64,000 nt of DNA from Butyricicoccus pullicaecorum DSM 23266 (GTDB lineage Bacteria; Bacillota; Clostridia; Oscillospirales; Butyricicoccaceae). The DNA lies in contig NZ_FUXW01000001.1 in the NCBI RefSeq assembly GCF_900167005.1, forward strand, positions 1-64,000, read 5' to 3'. Positions 25,927 to 34,418 of the stretch are shown piece after piece; the first letter of the stretch is position 1; every line of letters begins with the position of its first letter. Both the position numbers and the translations under genes were made by a program. The notes below the pieces were generated by a model, which worked only from the letters and a program-made list of their open reading frames with translations, searched no databases and was not told where the DNA came from.

Positions 25927-27324
25927 ATGAAAACGCTGTATTTGGAATGCAATATGGGTGCAGCGGGCGATATGCTGATGGCTGCACTCTATGAATTATT
26001 GGACGATCAGCCCGCATTTTTGCAGAAAATGCAGGAATTGGGTCTGCACGGCGTGCAGGTGACTGCCGAACCGGCTAAGACCTGCGGTATCGCAGGTACG
26101 CACATGCGCGTGACCGTACACGGGGAAGAGGAACACGAGCCGGACGCGCATGAGCACGAGCACCACCACCATGATCATCATCATGACGATCATGAACATG
26201 AACACCATCATCACCACCACGATGAGCACGATCACGAGCATCACCATCATCATCACGATGACCATGACCACGAGCATCATCATGACCACGACCATCATCA
26301 CGATGACCACGAACATGACCACCATCACGATCATACCCATGCACACGGCCACCATCACCACCATGCAACGCCCGGTCATATCGCGGAAGTCATCGACGGT
26401 CTGAATCTGCCGGACGCAGTCAAGCAGCACGCCCGTGCGGTCTATGATGCCATTGCACAGGCCGAGGCCAAGGCGCACGGCTGCCCGGTGGGCGACGTGC
26501 ATTATCATGAAGTCGGTGCGCTGGATGCAGTCGCAGACGTGACCGGCGTATGCTACGCAATATACCTTCTGGGTGTCGACCGCGTGGTCGTCTCTCCGGT
26601 ACATGTGGGAAGCGGCACGGTGCGCTGCGCACACGGCGTCATGCCTGTACCCGCACCGGCAACTGCCAATCTGCTGGCTGGGGTTCCGGTTTATAGCGGC
26701 AGCGTGCAGGGCGAGCTGTGCACCCCGACCGGTGCGGCTCTGCTGACCCATTTTGCCGACGCGTTCGAAAAAATGCCGGTCATGCGCACCCAGAAGGTGG
26801 GTATCGGCATCGGTACCAAGCAATTTGAGGAGCAGGCAAACTGCATCCGCGCCTTTTTGGGCGAGAGCGAAGCACAGACAAACGGCACCATCACCGAGCT
26901 TGTCTGCAATCTGGACGATCTGTCCGCCGAAGCGCTGGCGCTGGCCTGCGAACAGCTGCTTGCCGCGGGTGCACTGGACGTGTACACCGTTCCGGGCACG
27001 ATGAAGAAGGGCAGAGCCGGTCAGGTGCTGACCGTGCTGTGCGAGGACAAGGACACCGCACGCATGGCCGAGCGGGTACTTGCTCTGACCACCACCAACG
27101 GTTTGCGCGTGCGCCGCTGTGAAAAATATTTTTTGCAGCCGTCCGCGCGTGAAGTATCCACAGCCTGGGGAAGAGTGCGCGTCAAGGTAGCTGAGGGCTT
27201 TGGCATCACCCATGTGAAACCGGAATTTGAGGACGTGGCCGCCATCGCACGGAAAACCGGACTGTCCTATGATACCGTCGCCCAAGCTGTACGGCAGGCG
27301 CTGAATAAGGAGGAAAACGCGTGA
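25927..27324 (+). CDS. larC: NPN cofactor nickel-insertion cyclometallase LarC, His-rich
   Basis: Inserts nickel into the pincer nucleotide in a CTP-dependent reaction, completing NPN. The 465-residue protein is one unbroken chain, whereas in Lactobacillus plantarum larC is split and joined by frameshifting. The N-terminal domain (MKTLYLECNMGAAGDMLM) is interrupted after residue about 67 by an insert of about 80 residues containing 48 His, interspersed with Asp/Glu, then resumes at PGHIAEVIDGL. The C-terminal LarC2 part follows (GTMKKGRAGQVL near residue 358). The His tract is a likely nickel buffer. It lies 2 bp after larB and its stop overlaps the nikA start. Confidence 0.92.
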   Translation: MKTLYLECNMGAAGDMLMAALYELLDDQPAFLQKMQELGLHGVQVTAEPAKTCGIAGTHMRVTVHGEEEHEPDAHEHEHHHHDHHHDDHEHEHHHHHHDEHDHEHHHHHHDDHDHEHHHDHDHHHDDHEHDHHHDHTHAHGHHHHHATPGHIAEVIDGLNLPDAVKQHARAVYDAIAQAEAKAHGCPVGDVHYHEVGALDAVADVTGVCYAIYLLGVDRVVVSPVHVGSGTVRCAHGVMPVPAPATANLLAGVPVYSGSVQGELCTPTGAALLTHFADAFEKMPVMRTQKVGIGIGTKQFEEQANCIRAFLGESEAQTNGTITELVCNLDDLSAEALALACEQLLAAGALDVYTVPGTMKKGRAGQVLTVLCEDKDTARMAERVLALTTTNGLRVRRCEKYFLQPSAREVSTAWGRVRVKVAEGFGITHVKPEFEDVAAIARKTGLSYDTVAQAVRQALNKEENA

Positions 27325-28916
27325 AAATCCGCAAGATTCTATCCCTGTTTTTGATGCTCTGCCTGCTTGCAGGCTGCGGCGCACAGCCGACTACGCAGGA
27401 AACGACCCATGCAGACGATGCGGTTGTGATCGCGCTCGATGTCAATTCCGAACCGGCTGCCGGTTTTGACCCGGCTTACGGCTGGGGCGCGGGCGAACAC
27501 GTCCACGAGCCGCTCATTCAGAGCACGCTCACGGTCACAAATCCCGATCTGACCATCGGTTACGACCTTGCGACCGGCTACACCGTGTCGGAAGACGGTC
27601 TGACTTGGACGGTCACCATCCGGGACGACGTCAAGTTCACCGACGGCGAGCCGCTGACCGCGTCCGACGTTGCATTTACTTATAACACAGTCAAGGAACA
27701 GAGCACGGTGAGCGATTTCACTATGCTGGATTCTGCCGAGGCCATCGACGACACGACCGTGCAGTTCCACATGAATCAGGCCTTTTCCATCTGGCCGTAC
27801 ACCATGGCGGTCGTGGGTATCCTGCCTGAGCATGCTTACGATAGTGCGACCTACGGTGCCAATCCCATCGGTTCGGGCAGATACATGCTCAAGCAGTGGG
27901 ACCGCGGCCAGCAGGTCATTCTGGAGGCTAACCCCGACTACTACGGCGAAGCACCCAAGATGAAGACGGTCACCATCCTGTTTATGGAGGAGGATGCAGC
28001 GTTTCTGGCTGCACAGGCCGGACAGGTGGACGTGTCCTACACGTCCGCGACCTATGCTGACCAGACCGTGAGCGGGTATTCGCTTGAAGCCTATCAGACG
28101 GTGGACAACCGCGGACTCAACCTGCCTGCCACGCCGCGCACGACCGACGCGCAGGGCCGCACGGTGGGCAATGACTTGACCGCCGATGTGCGCGTGCGCC
28201 GCGCGATCAATCTGGGCATTGACCGTCAGGAGATGATCGACAACGTGCTCGCCGGTCACGGCACCCCGGCGTACAGCGTGTGCGACCAGATGCCGTGGTA
28301 CAGCGATGCGTCCGAAGTTTCTTACGACCCCGAAGCTGCCATGCAGCTGCTCGACGAGGCCGGCTGGACGATGGGCGCGGACGGTGTGCGCGAAAAGGAC
28401 GGCGTCAAGGCAGAAATGACCATCCTGTACGCAAGTGACGACTCGGTACGTCAGGCGCTGGCGGCTGATTTTGCAAACCAGATGGCCGAACTCGGTATTT
28501 CGGTACAGATTGAAGGCGTGGGCTGGGATACCGCCTATGACCGTGCCCTGTCCGAACCCCTTGTCTGGGGCTGGGGTGCGCACACGCCGATGGAACTTTA
28601 TAACATTTATCACACCCGCGAGGACTCGGACACCGCGCTCTACTCGCCCTATTCCAACCCGACCGTCGACCAATATATGGACGAAGCGTTGGCAAGTGAC
28701 GATCTGGAAACTGCCTATGCCCTGTGGCAGAAGGCTCAGTGGGACGGCACGACCGGTGTGACCCAGGATGGCGACATCCCGTGGGTCTGGCTGGTCAACG
28801 TCGATCACCTGTACTGGGTGCGCGAAGGCTTGCAGATTGCCGAGCAGAAGATTCACCCGCACGGTCACGGCTGGTCGCTGGTCAACAACGTGGACGCGTG
28901 GACTTGGAGCAAATAA
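27321..28916 (+). CDS. nikA: nickel-type ABC transporter substrate-binding lipoprotein
   Basis: A 531-residue family 5 extracellular solute-binding protein. Residues 1-20 are a lipoprotein signal with lipobox LAGC, so it is anchored outside the membrane; the mature part has the conserved blocks TIRDDVKFTDGEPLTASDVAFT and GSGRYMLKQWDRGQQVILEANPDYY. The fold binds peptides or nickel; nickel is inferred from the lar genes. The GTG start overlaps the larC stop, showing translational coupling. Confidence 0.82.
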   Translation: MKIRKILSLFLMLCLLAGCGAQPTTQETTHADDAVVIALDVNSEPAAGFDPAYGWGAGEHVHEPLIQSTLTVTNPDLTIGYDLATGYTVSEDGLTWTVTIRDDVKFTDGEPLTASDVAFTYNTVKEQSTVSDFTMLDSAEAIDDTTVQFHMNQAFSIWPYTMAVVGILPEHAYDSATYGANPIGSGRYMLKQWDRGQQVILEANPDYYGEAPKMKTVTILFMEEDAAFLAAQAGQVDVSYTSATYADQTVSGYSLEAYQTVDNRGLNLPATPRTTDAQGRTVGNDLTADVRVRRAINLGIDRQEMIDNVLAGHGTPAYSVCDQMPWYSDASEVSYDPEAAMQLLDEAGWTMGADGVREKDGVKAEMTILYASDDSVRQALAADFANQMAELGISVQIEGVGWDTAYDRALSEPLVWGWGAHTPMELYNIYHTREDSDTALYSPYSNPTVDQYMDEALASDDLETAYALWQKAQWDGTTGVTQDGDIPWVWLVNVDHLYWVREGLQIAEQKIHPHGHGWSLVNNVDAWTWSK

Positions 28917-28928
28917 AGGAGGAAGGAC

Positions 28929-29924
28929 ATGAAGCACCGTTTGCAGTTTGCCGGGAAAAAACTGATTCGCATGGCAGTTTTGCTGCTCGGCGTCAGCCTG
29001 GCAGCCTTTGTGCTCATGTCGCTGTCTCCGCTTGACCCCTTGCAGACCAACATCGGACAGACCGCGCTTGGCTCGATGAGTGCCGAGCAGATCGACAAGC
29101 TGAACGCCTATTGGGGCGTGGACACGCCAGCCGCTGAACGCTATCTGAACTGGCTGTCCGGCGTGCTGCACGGCGATTTCGGAACGTCTCTCCTGTACCG
29201 ACAGCCGGTTTTGACCGTGATCGGACAGCGATTGGCCGCGTCGGTTGGGATTTTGACTGCTGCATGGCTGCTGTCCGGTGTGCTGGGACTGACGCTCGGC
29301 GTACTTGCCGGAGCGTTTCATGGACGGCTGCCCGACCGCCTGATTCGGGGTTACTGTCTGCTCATTTCCAGCACCCCGGCGTTCTGGCTGGCCATCGTGC
29401 TGATGCTGATTTTTTCGGTCTGGCTGGGCTGGCTGCCCATCGGTCTGTCTGTGCCCATCGGCATGGAACAGGCAGCAGTCAGTGTGGCCGACCGCGTCCG
29501 ACACGCCATTTTGCCTGTGCTGACGCTCAGCATCACGGGCGTTGCCAATATCGCCCTGCACACGCGGGAAAAGATGATCGACGTTCTGGCGTCCGATTAC
29601 GTCTTTTTCGCCCGTGCACGGGGAGAATCCACCCGGTCGATCGTGCTCCGGCACGGTCTGCGCGGCGTGGCGCTGCCCGCACTGACGCTGCAATTTGGCT
29701 CGATCAGTGAGATCATCGGCGGCTCGGTGCTGGTCGAACAGGTCTTTTCCTATCCGGGACTGGGACAGGCAGCCGTGACCGCCGGGCTGGGCGGTGACCT
29801 GCCCTTGCTGCTTGGCATTACGGTCATCACAGCCGCAGTGGTCTTTGCGGGCAATCTGATTGCCGACTTGCTGTACGGCGTGATCGACCCGAGAATCCGA
29901 AGGGGGGCGGCACGCGGTCTATGA
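28929..29924 (+). CDS. nikB: ABC transporter permease, NikB-like
   Basis: A 331-residue inner-membrane permease of the Opp/Dpp/Nik group with six predicted helices. The N-terminal TIGR-type segment (AAFVLMSLSPLDPLQ), the large extracytoplasmic loop and the EAA-type cytoplasmic loop DYVFFARARGESTRSIVLRH are all in place. AAGGAGG lies before the ATG. Twelve bp after nikA and overlapping nikC by 4 bp. Confidence 0.85.
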   Translation: MKHRLQFAGKKLIRMAVLLLGVSLAAFVLMSLSPLDPLQTNIGQTALGSMSAEQIDKLNAYWGVDTPAAERYLNWLSGVLHGDFGTSLLYRQPVLTVIGQRLAASVGILTAAWLLSGVLGLTLGVLAGAFHGRLPDRLIRGYCLLISSTPAFWLAIVLMLIFSVWLGWLPIGLSVPIGMEQAAVSVADRVRHAILPVLTLSITGVANIALHTREKMIDVLASDYVFFARARGESTRSIVLRHGLRGVALPALTLQFGSISEIIGGSVLVEQVFSYPGLGQAAVTAGLGGDLPLLLGITVITAAVVFAGNLIADLLYGVIDPRIRRGAARGL

Positions 29925-30745
29925 AGGCTTGGAACGAACGAAAAAAGACCTGTTTTACGCTGGGTGCGGCAGTCTTGGTGCTGATTTTGGTCACGGTTTC
30001 CGGTATGATCCTGTCGGACGAGGCACTTGTGACCGATTTTGCACGCAAAAATACCGCGCCGAGTGCGCATTTTCTCTTTGGCACCGACTGGCTGGGGCGT
30101 GACATGCTGGCACGCACGCTGGCCGGACTGTCACTGAGCATCCGCATCGGCTTGCTGACCGCTGGCGTGAGTGCTGTACTCGCGCTTGTGCTCGGACTGG
30201 CTGCCGCGACGCTCGGCAGACGGGCGGACGCGGTGATCAGCTGGCTGATCGACCTGACCATGGGTGTGCCGCACATTCTGCTCGTCATGCTCATCGCGCT
30301 GGCATTCGGACGGGGACTGACTGGCGTAGTCGCGGGTGTGGCGCTCAGTCACTGGCCGTCGCTCGCCCGTGTCATCCGCGGCGAGGTCATCCAGCTGCGG
30401 CAGGCACCGTATATTTTGACCGCGGGCAAGCTGGGCGTCTCGCGCTGGTGCGTCATCCAGCGCCACATGCTGCCCCATTTGCTTCCGCAGTTTGTCGTCG
30501 GACTGGTGCTCCAGTTCCCGCACGCCATCCTGCACGAGGCCAGCATTACCTTTTTGGGCTTTGGACTGCCGCCCGAACAGCCCGCGATCGGTGTGATCCT
30601 GTCCGAAAGTATGCGATATTTGACGACCGGACGTTGGTGGCTGGCGTTGTTCCCCGGTCTGGCGCTCATGCTGACCGTTTTGCTGTTCGCGTCCATCGGT
30701 GACCGGCTCAGACGGCTGCTCGACCCGTCCAGCGCACAGCGGTAA
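29921..30745 (+). CDS. nikC: ABC transporter permease, NikC-like
   Basis: A 274-residue partner permease. It has an N-terminal helix (residues 11-30), the periplasmic GTDWLGRDMLAR signature of the OppC/NikC group near residue 50, then five helices and the EAA loop ILTAGKLGVSRWCVIQRHMLPH. The ATG overlaps the nikB stop. It forms the channel with NikB. Confidence 0.85.
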   Translation: MKAWNERKKTCFTLGAAVLVLILVTVSGMILSDEALVTDFARKNTAPSAHFLFGTDWLGRDMLARTLAGLSLSIRIGLLTAGVSAVLALVLGLAAATLGRRADAVISWLIDLTMGVPHILLVMLIALAFGRGLTGVVAGVALSHWPSLARVIRGEVIQLRQAPYILTAGKLGVSRWCVIQRHMLPHLLPQFVVGLVLQFPHAILHEASITFLGFGLPPEQPAIGVILSESMRYLTTGRWWLALFPGLALMLTVLLFASIGDRLRRLLDPSSAQR

Positions 30746-30759
30746 GGAGGGAGGACACA

Positions 30760-31680
30760 GTGCAAGACATTTTACGCGTCGAGGGCTTGTCGCTCTCGTT
30801 TACCCAGTATACTACCGGCCTGCATCAGCGCGAACTGACCGTCCTGCACGATCTGTCATTGACCGTATCGAGCGGTCAGGTGGTCGCGGTCGTGGGTGCG
30901 AGCGGTTCGGGCAAAAGCCTGCTGGCACACGCCATTCTGGGACTTCTGCCCTATAACAGCCACATGAGCGGACGCATTTTGTATGCCGGGCAGCCGCTGA
31001 CGCCAAAACGGGCACAGGCGCTGCGCGGACAGGAGATCGTGCTCGTTCCGCAGGGCACGACCTGTTTGGACCCGCTCATGCAGGTTGGTGCACAGATTCG
31101 ACGGGGCAGTCGGACAGCCGAGGCCGTACAGAAATGCCGTGAGGCGCTCAAACGGTACGGACTGGGACAGGAGACCGAGCAGATGTATCCGTTCGAGCTG
31201 TCGGGCGGTATGGCGCGCCGGGTGCTGATTGCGACTGCTGCGATGGAGCGTCCCCGGTTGGTCGTTGCGGATGAGCCGACGCCCGGATTGGATGCACGGT
31301 CGGCCAAGCGTATGCTCGGACATTTCCGCGAGTTGGCCGAGGCTGGCGCGGCGGTACTGTTCATTACGCACGATCTGGAACTTGCGCTGACGGTTGCCGA
31401 TCAGATCGTCGTGCTGTACGCAGGCGAGACCATTGAGCAGACCACACCCGACCGCCTGCGCCATCCCTACACCCGCGCACTGTGGCAGGCGCTGCCGCAG
31501 AATGGTTTTCACACGCTTCCGGGCACCCAGCCCTATCCGGGAGAGATCACGCAGGGCTGCCAGTTTGCGCCCCGGTGTCCCATCTGCCGCGCGGATTGCC
31601 GCAAGCGTGCGCATATTCCGTACCGCCAGACCGATACCGGACACATCCGCTGCCTGTATGATGGGGAGGACGAGACATGA
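30760..31680 (+). CDS. nikD: ABC transporter ATPase, NikD-like
   Basis: A 306-residue ATP-binding subunit. Walker A is GASGSGKSLL near residue 46, the signature is FELSGGMARRVLIA near residue 146 and Walker B is LVVADEPTPGLD. A C-terminal Cys-containing oligopeptide-transporter extension (QFAPRCPICRADCRKRA) is present, as in Opp/Dpp ATPases. GTG start after AAGGAGGGAGG. Coupled to nikE by a 4-bp overlap. Confidence 0.85.
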   Translation: MQDILRVEGLSLSFTQYTTGLHQRELTVLHDLSLTVSSGQVVAVVGASGSGKSLLAHAILGLLPYNSHMSGRILYAGQPLTPKRAQALRGQEIVLVPQGTTCLDPLMQVGAQIRRGSRTAEAVQKCREALKRYGLGQETEQMYPFELSGGMARRVLIATAAMERPRLVVADEPTPGLDARSAKRMLGHFRELAEAGAAVLFITHDLELALTVADQIVVLYAGETIEQTTPDRLRHPYTRALWQALPQNGFHTLPGTQPYPGEITQGCQFAPRCPICRADCRKRAHIPYRQTDTGHIRCLYDGEDET

Positions 31681-32276
31681 TCCTGCAAGCAAGCCAGATT
31701 GACTTTGGATACCGACATAAAACCGTGCTGGATGATGTGAACCTGACGGTCAAGAGCGGCGAGCGGGTGGGACTGTTCGCGCCGAGCGGCAGAGGAAAGA
31801 CCACGCTGTGCAAGCTGCTCGCCGGATATATGCAGCCGAAGCGCGGCACGGTCACGCTGGACGGCAAGCTGCTGTCCGACTATCCGGGCGCGTGCCCAGT
31901 GCAGATGATCTGGCAGCATCCCGAACTGGCGCTCGACCCGCGCATTCGTCTGCGGCAGTCGCTGACCGAGGCCGGGCCGATCGACCAGCGATTGCTCGAC
32001 GCACTGCACATCCAGCCTGCGTGGCTCGACCGCTTCCCGCGGGAGCTGTCGGGTGGAGAATTGCAGCGCTTCTGCATTGCGCGTGCGCTGGCCGTACCGG
32101 TCAAGTTCCTGCTGTGCGATGAGATCTCGGCCATGCTTGACCTGGTCACACAGGCGCAGTTGTGGCAGTTTTTGCTCGAAGAAGCGCAGGCGCGGGACAT
32201 CGGACTGGTCATTGTCAGCCATAACAGTGCGCTGCTCGATCATTTGTGTACGCGGATTGTGTCTCTCGAAGGATAA
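31677..32276 (+). CDS. nikE: ABC transporter ATPase, NikE-like, short
   Basis: A 199-residue ATP-binding subunit with Walker A APSGRGKTTL near residue 39, signature ELSGGELQRFCIA near residue 122 and Walker B FLLCDEISAML. It stops right after the H-loop (VIVSHNSALL), so it lacks the C-terminal extension of about 50-100 residues common in the family. This is probably a natural short form rather than a truncation, because the core is complete. Last gene of the operon. Confidence 0.83.
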   Translation: MILQASQIDFGYRHKTVLDDVNLTVKSGERVGLFAPSGRGKTTLCKLLAGYMQPKRGTVTLDGKLLSDYPGACPVQMIWQHPELALDPRIRLRQSLTEAGPIDQRLLDALHIQPAWLDRFPRELSGGELQRFCIARALAVPVKFLLCDEISAMLDLVTQAQLWQFLLEEAQARDIGLVIVSHNSALLDHLCTRIVSLEG

Positions 32277-32285
32277 AAAAGACCC

Positions 32286-32332
32286 AAATGCAACATGTTT
32301 TCATTGCATTTGTGCCAGCGTTCGGATATCAT
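32286..32332 (+). promoter_or_regulatory. HxlR gene promoter with palindrome over the -35
   Basis: Inverted repeat AAATGCAA (32286-32293) and TTGCATTT (32304-32311). The right arm contains the -35 TTGCAT (32304-32309); after 17 bp comes TATCAT (32327-32332). A repressor bound here would block RNA polymerase, which suggests autoregulation by the HxlR protein. Confidence 0.55.
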
Positions 32333-32355
32333 AAGAGCAGAAGGAGGGATTGACC

Positions 32356-32721
32356 TTGAAAATGCGAGATGCCTTCACCTGCCCGCTGGAGCTGGTGCAT
32401 GATATGATTAAGGGAAAGTGGAAGCCGATCATTTTGTGGCGGCTGCGGCTGGGTCCGACTTCACTGTCCAGACTGGAAAAGGACATTGACGGAATCACAC
32501 AAAAAATGCTGCTCGAACACCTCAAAGAGCTGATTGACTATGGTTTTGTGGAGAAAAAGACCTTTGACGGCTATCCGCTGCGGGTCGAGTATTCGCTGAC
32601 CGAGGAGCAGGGAAGAGAACTGCTCGAAGCACTTAAAATCATGCAGCAAATCGGGATTAAGTACCTCAAATCTCACGGCAAAGAAGATGTGCTAATCGAA
32701 AAGGGCATCCTGCCCGGATGA
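32356..32721 (+). CDS. HxlR-family transcriptional regulator
   Basis: A 121-residue winged-helix regulator (DUF24/HxlR). It shows FTCPLELVHDMIKGKWKPIILWRL, then the recognition region LSRLEKDIDGITQKMLLEHLKEL and the wing segment YPLRVEYSLTEEG-like. The conserved early Cys (position about 8) is the redox/electrophile sensor in studied HxlR proteins. Starts possible at TTG 32350, TTG 32356 and ATG 32362; I prefer TTG 32356, seven bases after AAGGAGGG. Likely controls itself and perhaps the PEBP gene that follows. Confidence 0.82.
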   Translation: MKMRDAFTCPLELVHDMIKGKWKPIILWRLRLGPTSLSRLEKDIDGITQKMLLEHLKELIDYGFVEKKTFDGYPLRVEYSLTEEQGRELLEALKIMQQIGIKYLKSHGKEDVLIEKGILPG

Positions 32722-32806
32722 TACCAACAAAAAAGTGGGTAATTTACAGAAAGCCTCCAAGCGGTTATGATGTTGACAAGCAAAAACCGCATGGAGGTAT
32801 TTTATT

Positions 32807-33313
32807 ATGTTTGTGACAAGCAAAGGTATTATTGACGGTGTGATCGATCACCGTTTTGGCGGACATGGCACCCAGTTTAACGATCACGGTATGCCTACGT
32901 ACTCGCTGCCCTTCAAGATCGAGGAGGCACCCGAGGGAACGGTATCGTTTGCCCTGGTTCTGGAAGATAAGGACGCTTATCCTGTAACCGGTGGTTTTGC
33001 CTGGATGCACTGGCTGGCTGCCAATATCACGCGCACCGAGCTGCACGAGAACGAGAGTCAGACCGCGACCGACTTTGTGCAGGGAAGCAACAGCTGGACG
33101 AGCATGCAGGGCGGCAGCCAGAGCCGTGCGCAATCGTCGTTTTACGGCGGCATGATGCCGCCCGACCGCGATCACATCTACGAGCTGCACGTCTACGCCC
33201 TCGACTGCACGCTCGACCTTGCACCCGGTTTCCTGCTCAATGAGCTGCACCGCGCGATGGACGGTCATATTCTGGACAGCTACACCCTCAAGGGCAGCTA
33301 TCAGAAAATATGA
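32807..33313 (+). CDS. YbhB/YbcL (PEBP, Raf-kinase-inhibitor-like) protein
   Basis: A 168-residue phosphatidylethanolamine-binding-protein fold member. Family blocks: the early FNDHGMPTYSLPF, the ligand-loop LVLEDKDAYPVTGGFAWMHWLAANI near residue 50, GGMMPPDRDHIYELHVYALD near residue 117. The bacterial role is unclear; no signal peptide, so cytosolic. ATGGAGG precedes the ATG. Its stop overlaps the next start, so the exporter-like protein is coupled to it. Confidence 0.85.
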   Translation: MFVTSKGIIDGVIDHRFGGHGTQFNDHGMPTYSLPFKIEEAPEGTVSFALVLEDKDAYPVTGGFAWMHWLAANITRTELHENESQTATDFVQGSNSWTSMQGGSQSRAQSSFYGGMMPPDRDHIYELHVYALDCTLDLAPGFLLNELHRAMDGHILDSYTLKGSYQKI

Positions 33314-33801
33314 TGGGCTTTCCGGTTCGGGTTGGAGGACGCATCTGGAAAACCGTCATTGCGGTCTTTCTGTGTTTCGTCCTCGACACCATCCGAAAGA
33401 CCGGCGTGCCGTTTTACGCGGCGATCGCAGCCATTTTGTGCATGCAGCGCAGCCAGCAGGACAGCATCTGGCAGGCCAAAAACCGCGAGATTGCGACCAT
33501 CATCGGCGGCATCTGGGGCATGCTGTTTTTGCTCTTTGAGCGGTATGTCTTTTATATTCCGGTCGAGGTGCTGCGTTATGCCGTGCTGTCGCTCCTGCTC
33601 ATCCCGATTATCAAATTTTCGGTCTGGATTGGACAGGAAAAGGGCACATTTCTGATGTGCGTGGTCTTTCTGTGCGTCACGGTCACCCATCAGGCCGATG
33701 CAAGTCCGGTGAGCTTTGCCCTGAATCGTATTTTGGACACTACGATCGGCATTATCACCGCTTTGGTGGTCAATATGATCCCGTGGGGCAGCGAAGCATA
33801 G
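33310..33801 (+). CDS. small aromatic-acid-exporter-like (FUSC/ArAE) membrane protein
   Basis: A 163-residue protein with about four hydrophobic helices in the arrangement of the N-terminal half of FUSC/aromatic acid exporter (ArAE_1) proteins: KTVIAVFLCFVLDTIRK, PFYAAIAAILCMQ, then IIGGIWGMLFLLF. It lacks the cytoplasmic C-terminal domain seen in longer members. ATG 33310 overlaps the PEBP stop. Substrate unknown. Confidence 0.75.
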   Translation: MMGFPVRVGGRIWKTVIAVFLCFVLDTIRKTGVPFYAAIAAILCMQRSQQDSIWQAKNREIATIIGGIWGMLFLLFERYVFYIPVEVLRYAVLSLLLIPIIKFSVWIGQEKGTFLMCVVFLCVTVTHQADASPVSFALNRILDTTIGIITALVVNMIPWGSEA

Positions 33802-33819
33802 CACTGAGATAAAAATAAG

Positions 33820-33861
33820 ATACCCGTCTGGTTTCAAACTGGAACTGGACGGGTATTTTTA
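33820..33861 (+). terminator. terminator after the small ArAE gene
   Basis: ATACCCGTC/GACGGGTAT hairpin, 19-base loop, T-run; A-rich on the other flank. Confidence 0.8.
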
Positions 33862-33903
33862 TGCCCGTTGAAAAGCTGGCAAAACCGGGATATAGCCCAT
33901 CAC

Positions 33904-33944
33904 TTGACAGGACGAGAAGAAGGAATTATACTTAACAAAGTTAA
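33904..33944 (+). promoter_or_regulatory. MarR gene promoter with operator
   Basis: Perfect TTGACA (33904-33909), 17-bp spacer, TATACT (33927-33932). A palindrome TTAAC-AAA-GTTAA (33932-33944) starts in the -10, the usual place for MarR autorepression. Confidence 0.65.
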
Positions 33945-33971
33945 CTAAATGCTGGAGGACTGAAAGACAAC

Positions 33972-34418
33972 ATGGAATGGACTGATATGATGCACTATCA
34001 GCAGCAGATGCAAAAAATCATGCGTTCGCTGCTGCCCGTGCGTAAATTTTTGCTGACAGCCAGTGAATGTGAGCTGTTGGCGCATCTGTATCTCAAGCCG
34101 GAGCAGAATACGCCCGTTTTGCTCAGCCAGAGCAGCGGTATGAAGAAAGAGGCGGTGAGCCGGTGCCTCAAGTCGCTCTATGAGAAGGGCTGCATCCGCA
34201 AAGAGCGGCAGACGACGGACGAGCGCAGCTATCAGCTGTTTATCACTGAAACCGGTCTTGCCGAGCTCAAAAAAGGATATGAGAGCATTTTGCAGCCTTT
34301 TTATGACCTATGGCGCAGCTCGCGCGAGGATTTTGAGGCATTTATGTATTACGCAGACAGATTGGCTGCACAGATTGAGAAAGGACAGGAAAAGACACTT
34401 GACCATGAAGTTTTATGA
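33972..34418 (+). CDS. MarR-family transcriptional regulator
   Basis: A 148-residue winged-helix repressor. Helix-turn-helix LLSQSSGMKKEAVSRCLKSLYEKG (residues about 46-69) and wing IRKERQTTDERSYQLFITETG are typical. GGAGG precedes the ATG by a slightly long spacer. It overlaps the FUSC gene by 14 bp, so it very likely controls that exporter in response to an aromatic ligand (inference from family habit and the operator palindrome). Confidence 0.85.
   Translation: MEWTDMMHYQQQMQKIMRSLLPVRKFLLTASECELLAHLYLKPEQNTPVLLSQSSGMKKEAVSRCLKSLYEKGCIRKERQTTDERSYQLFITETGLAELKKGYESILQPFYDLWRSSREDFEAFMYYADRLAAQIEKGQEKTLDHEVL

Noticed and set aside
26150-26365. Short tandem repeats that could be taken for a CRISPR or minisatellite
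   Set aside because: The period is three bases and the frame is fully coding within larC; no spacers of even length, no cas genes.
25996-27384. A 462-codon minus-strand frame with a long Met/Val-rich stretch opposite larC
   Set aside because: The stretch is the antisense of the His/Asp codons (CAT, GAC), not a membrane protein.
27339-29693. A 784-codon open frame on the minus strand across nikA and nikB
   Set aside because: It lies opposite real genes with lipobox, permease motifs and overlaps; it has no ribosome-binding site and its composition (rich in His, Arg, Gly, Val) is that of a GC-rich shadow.
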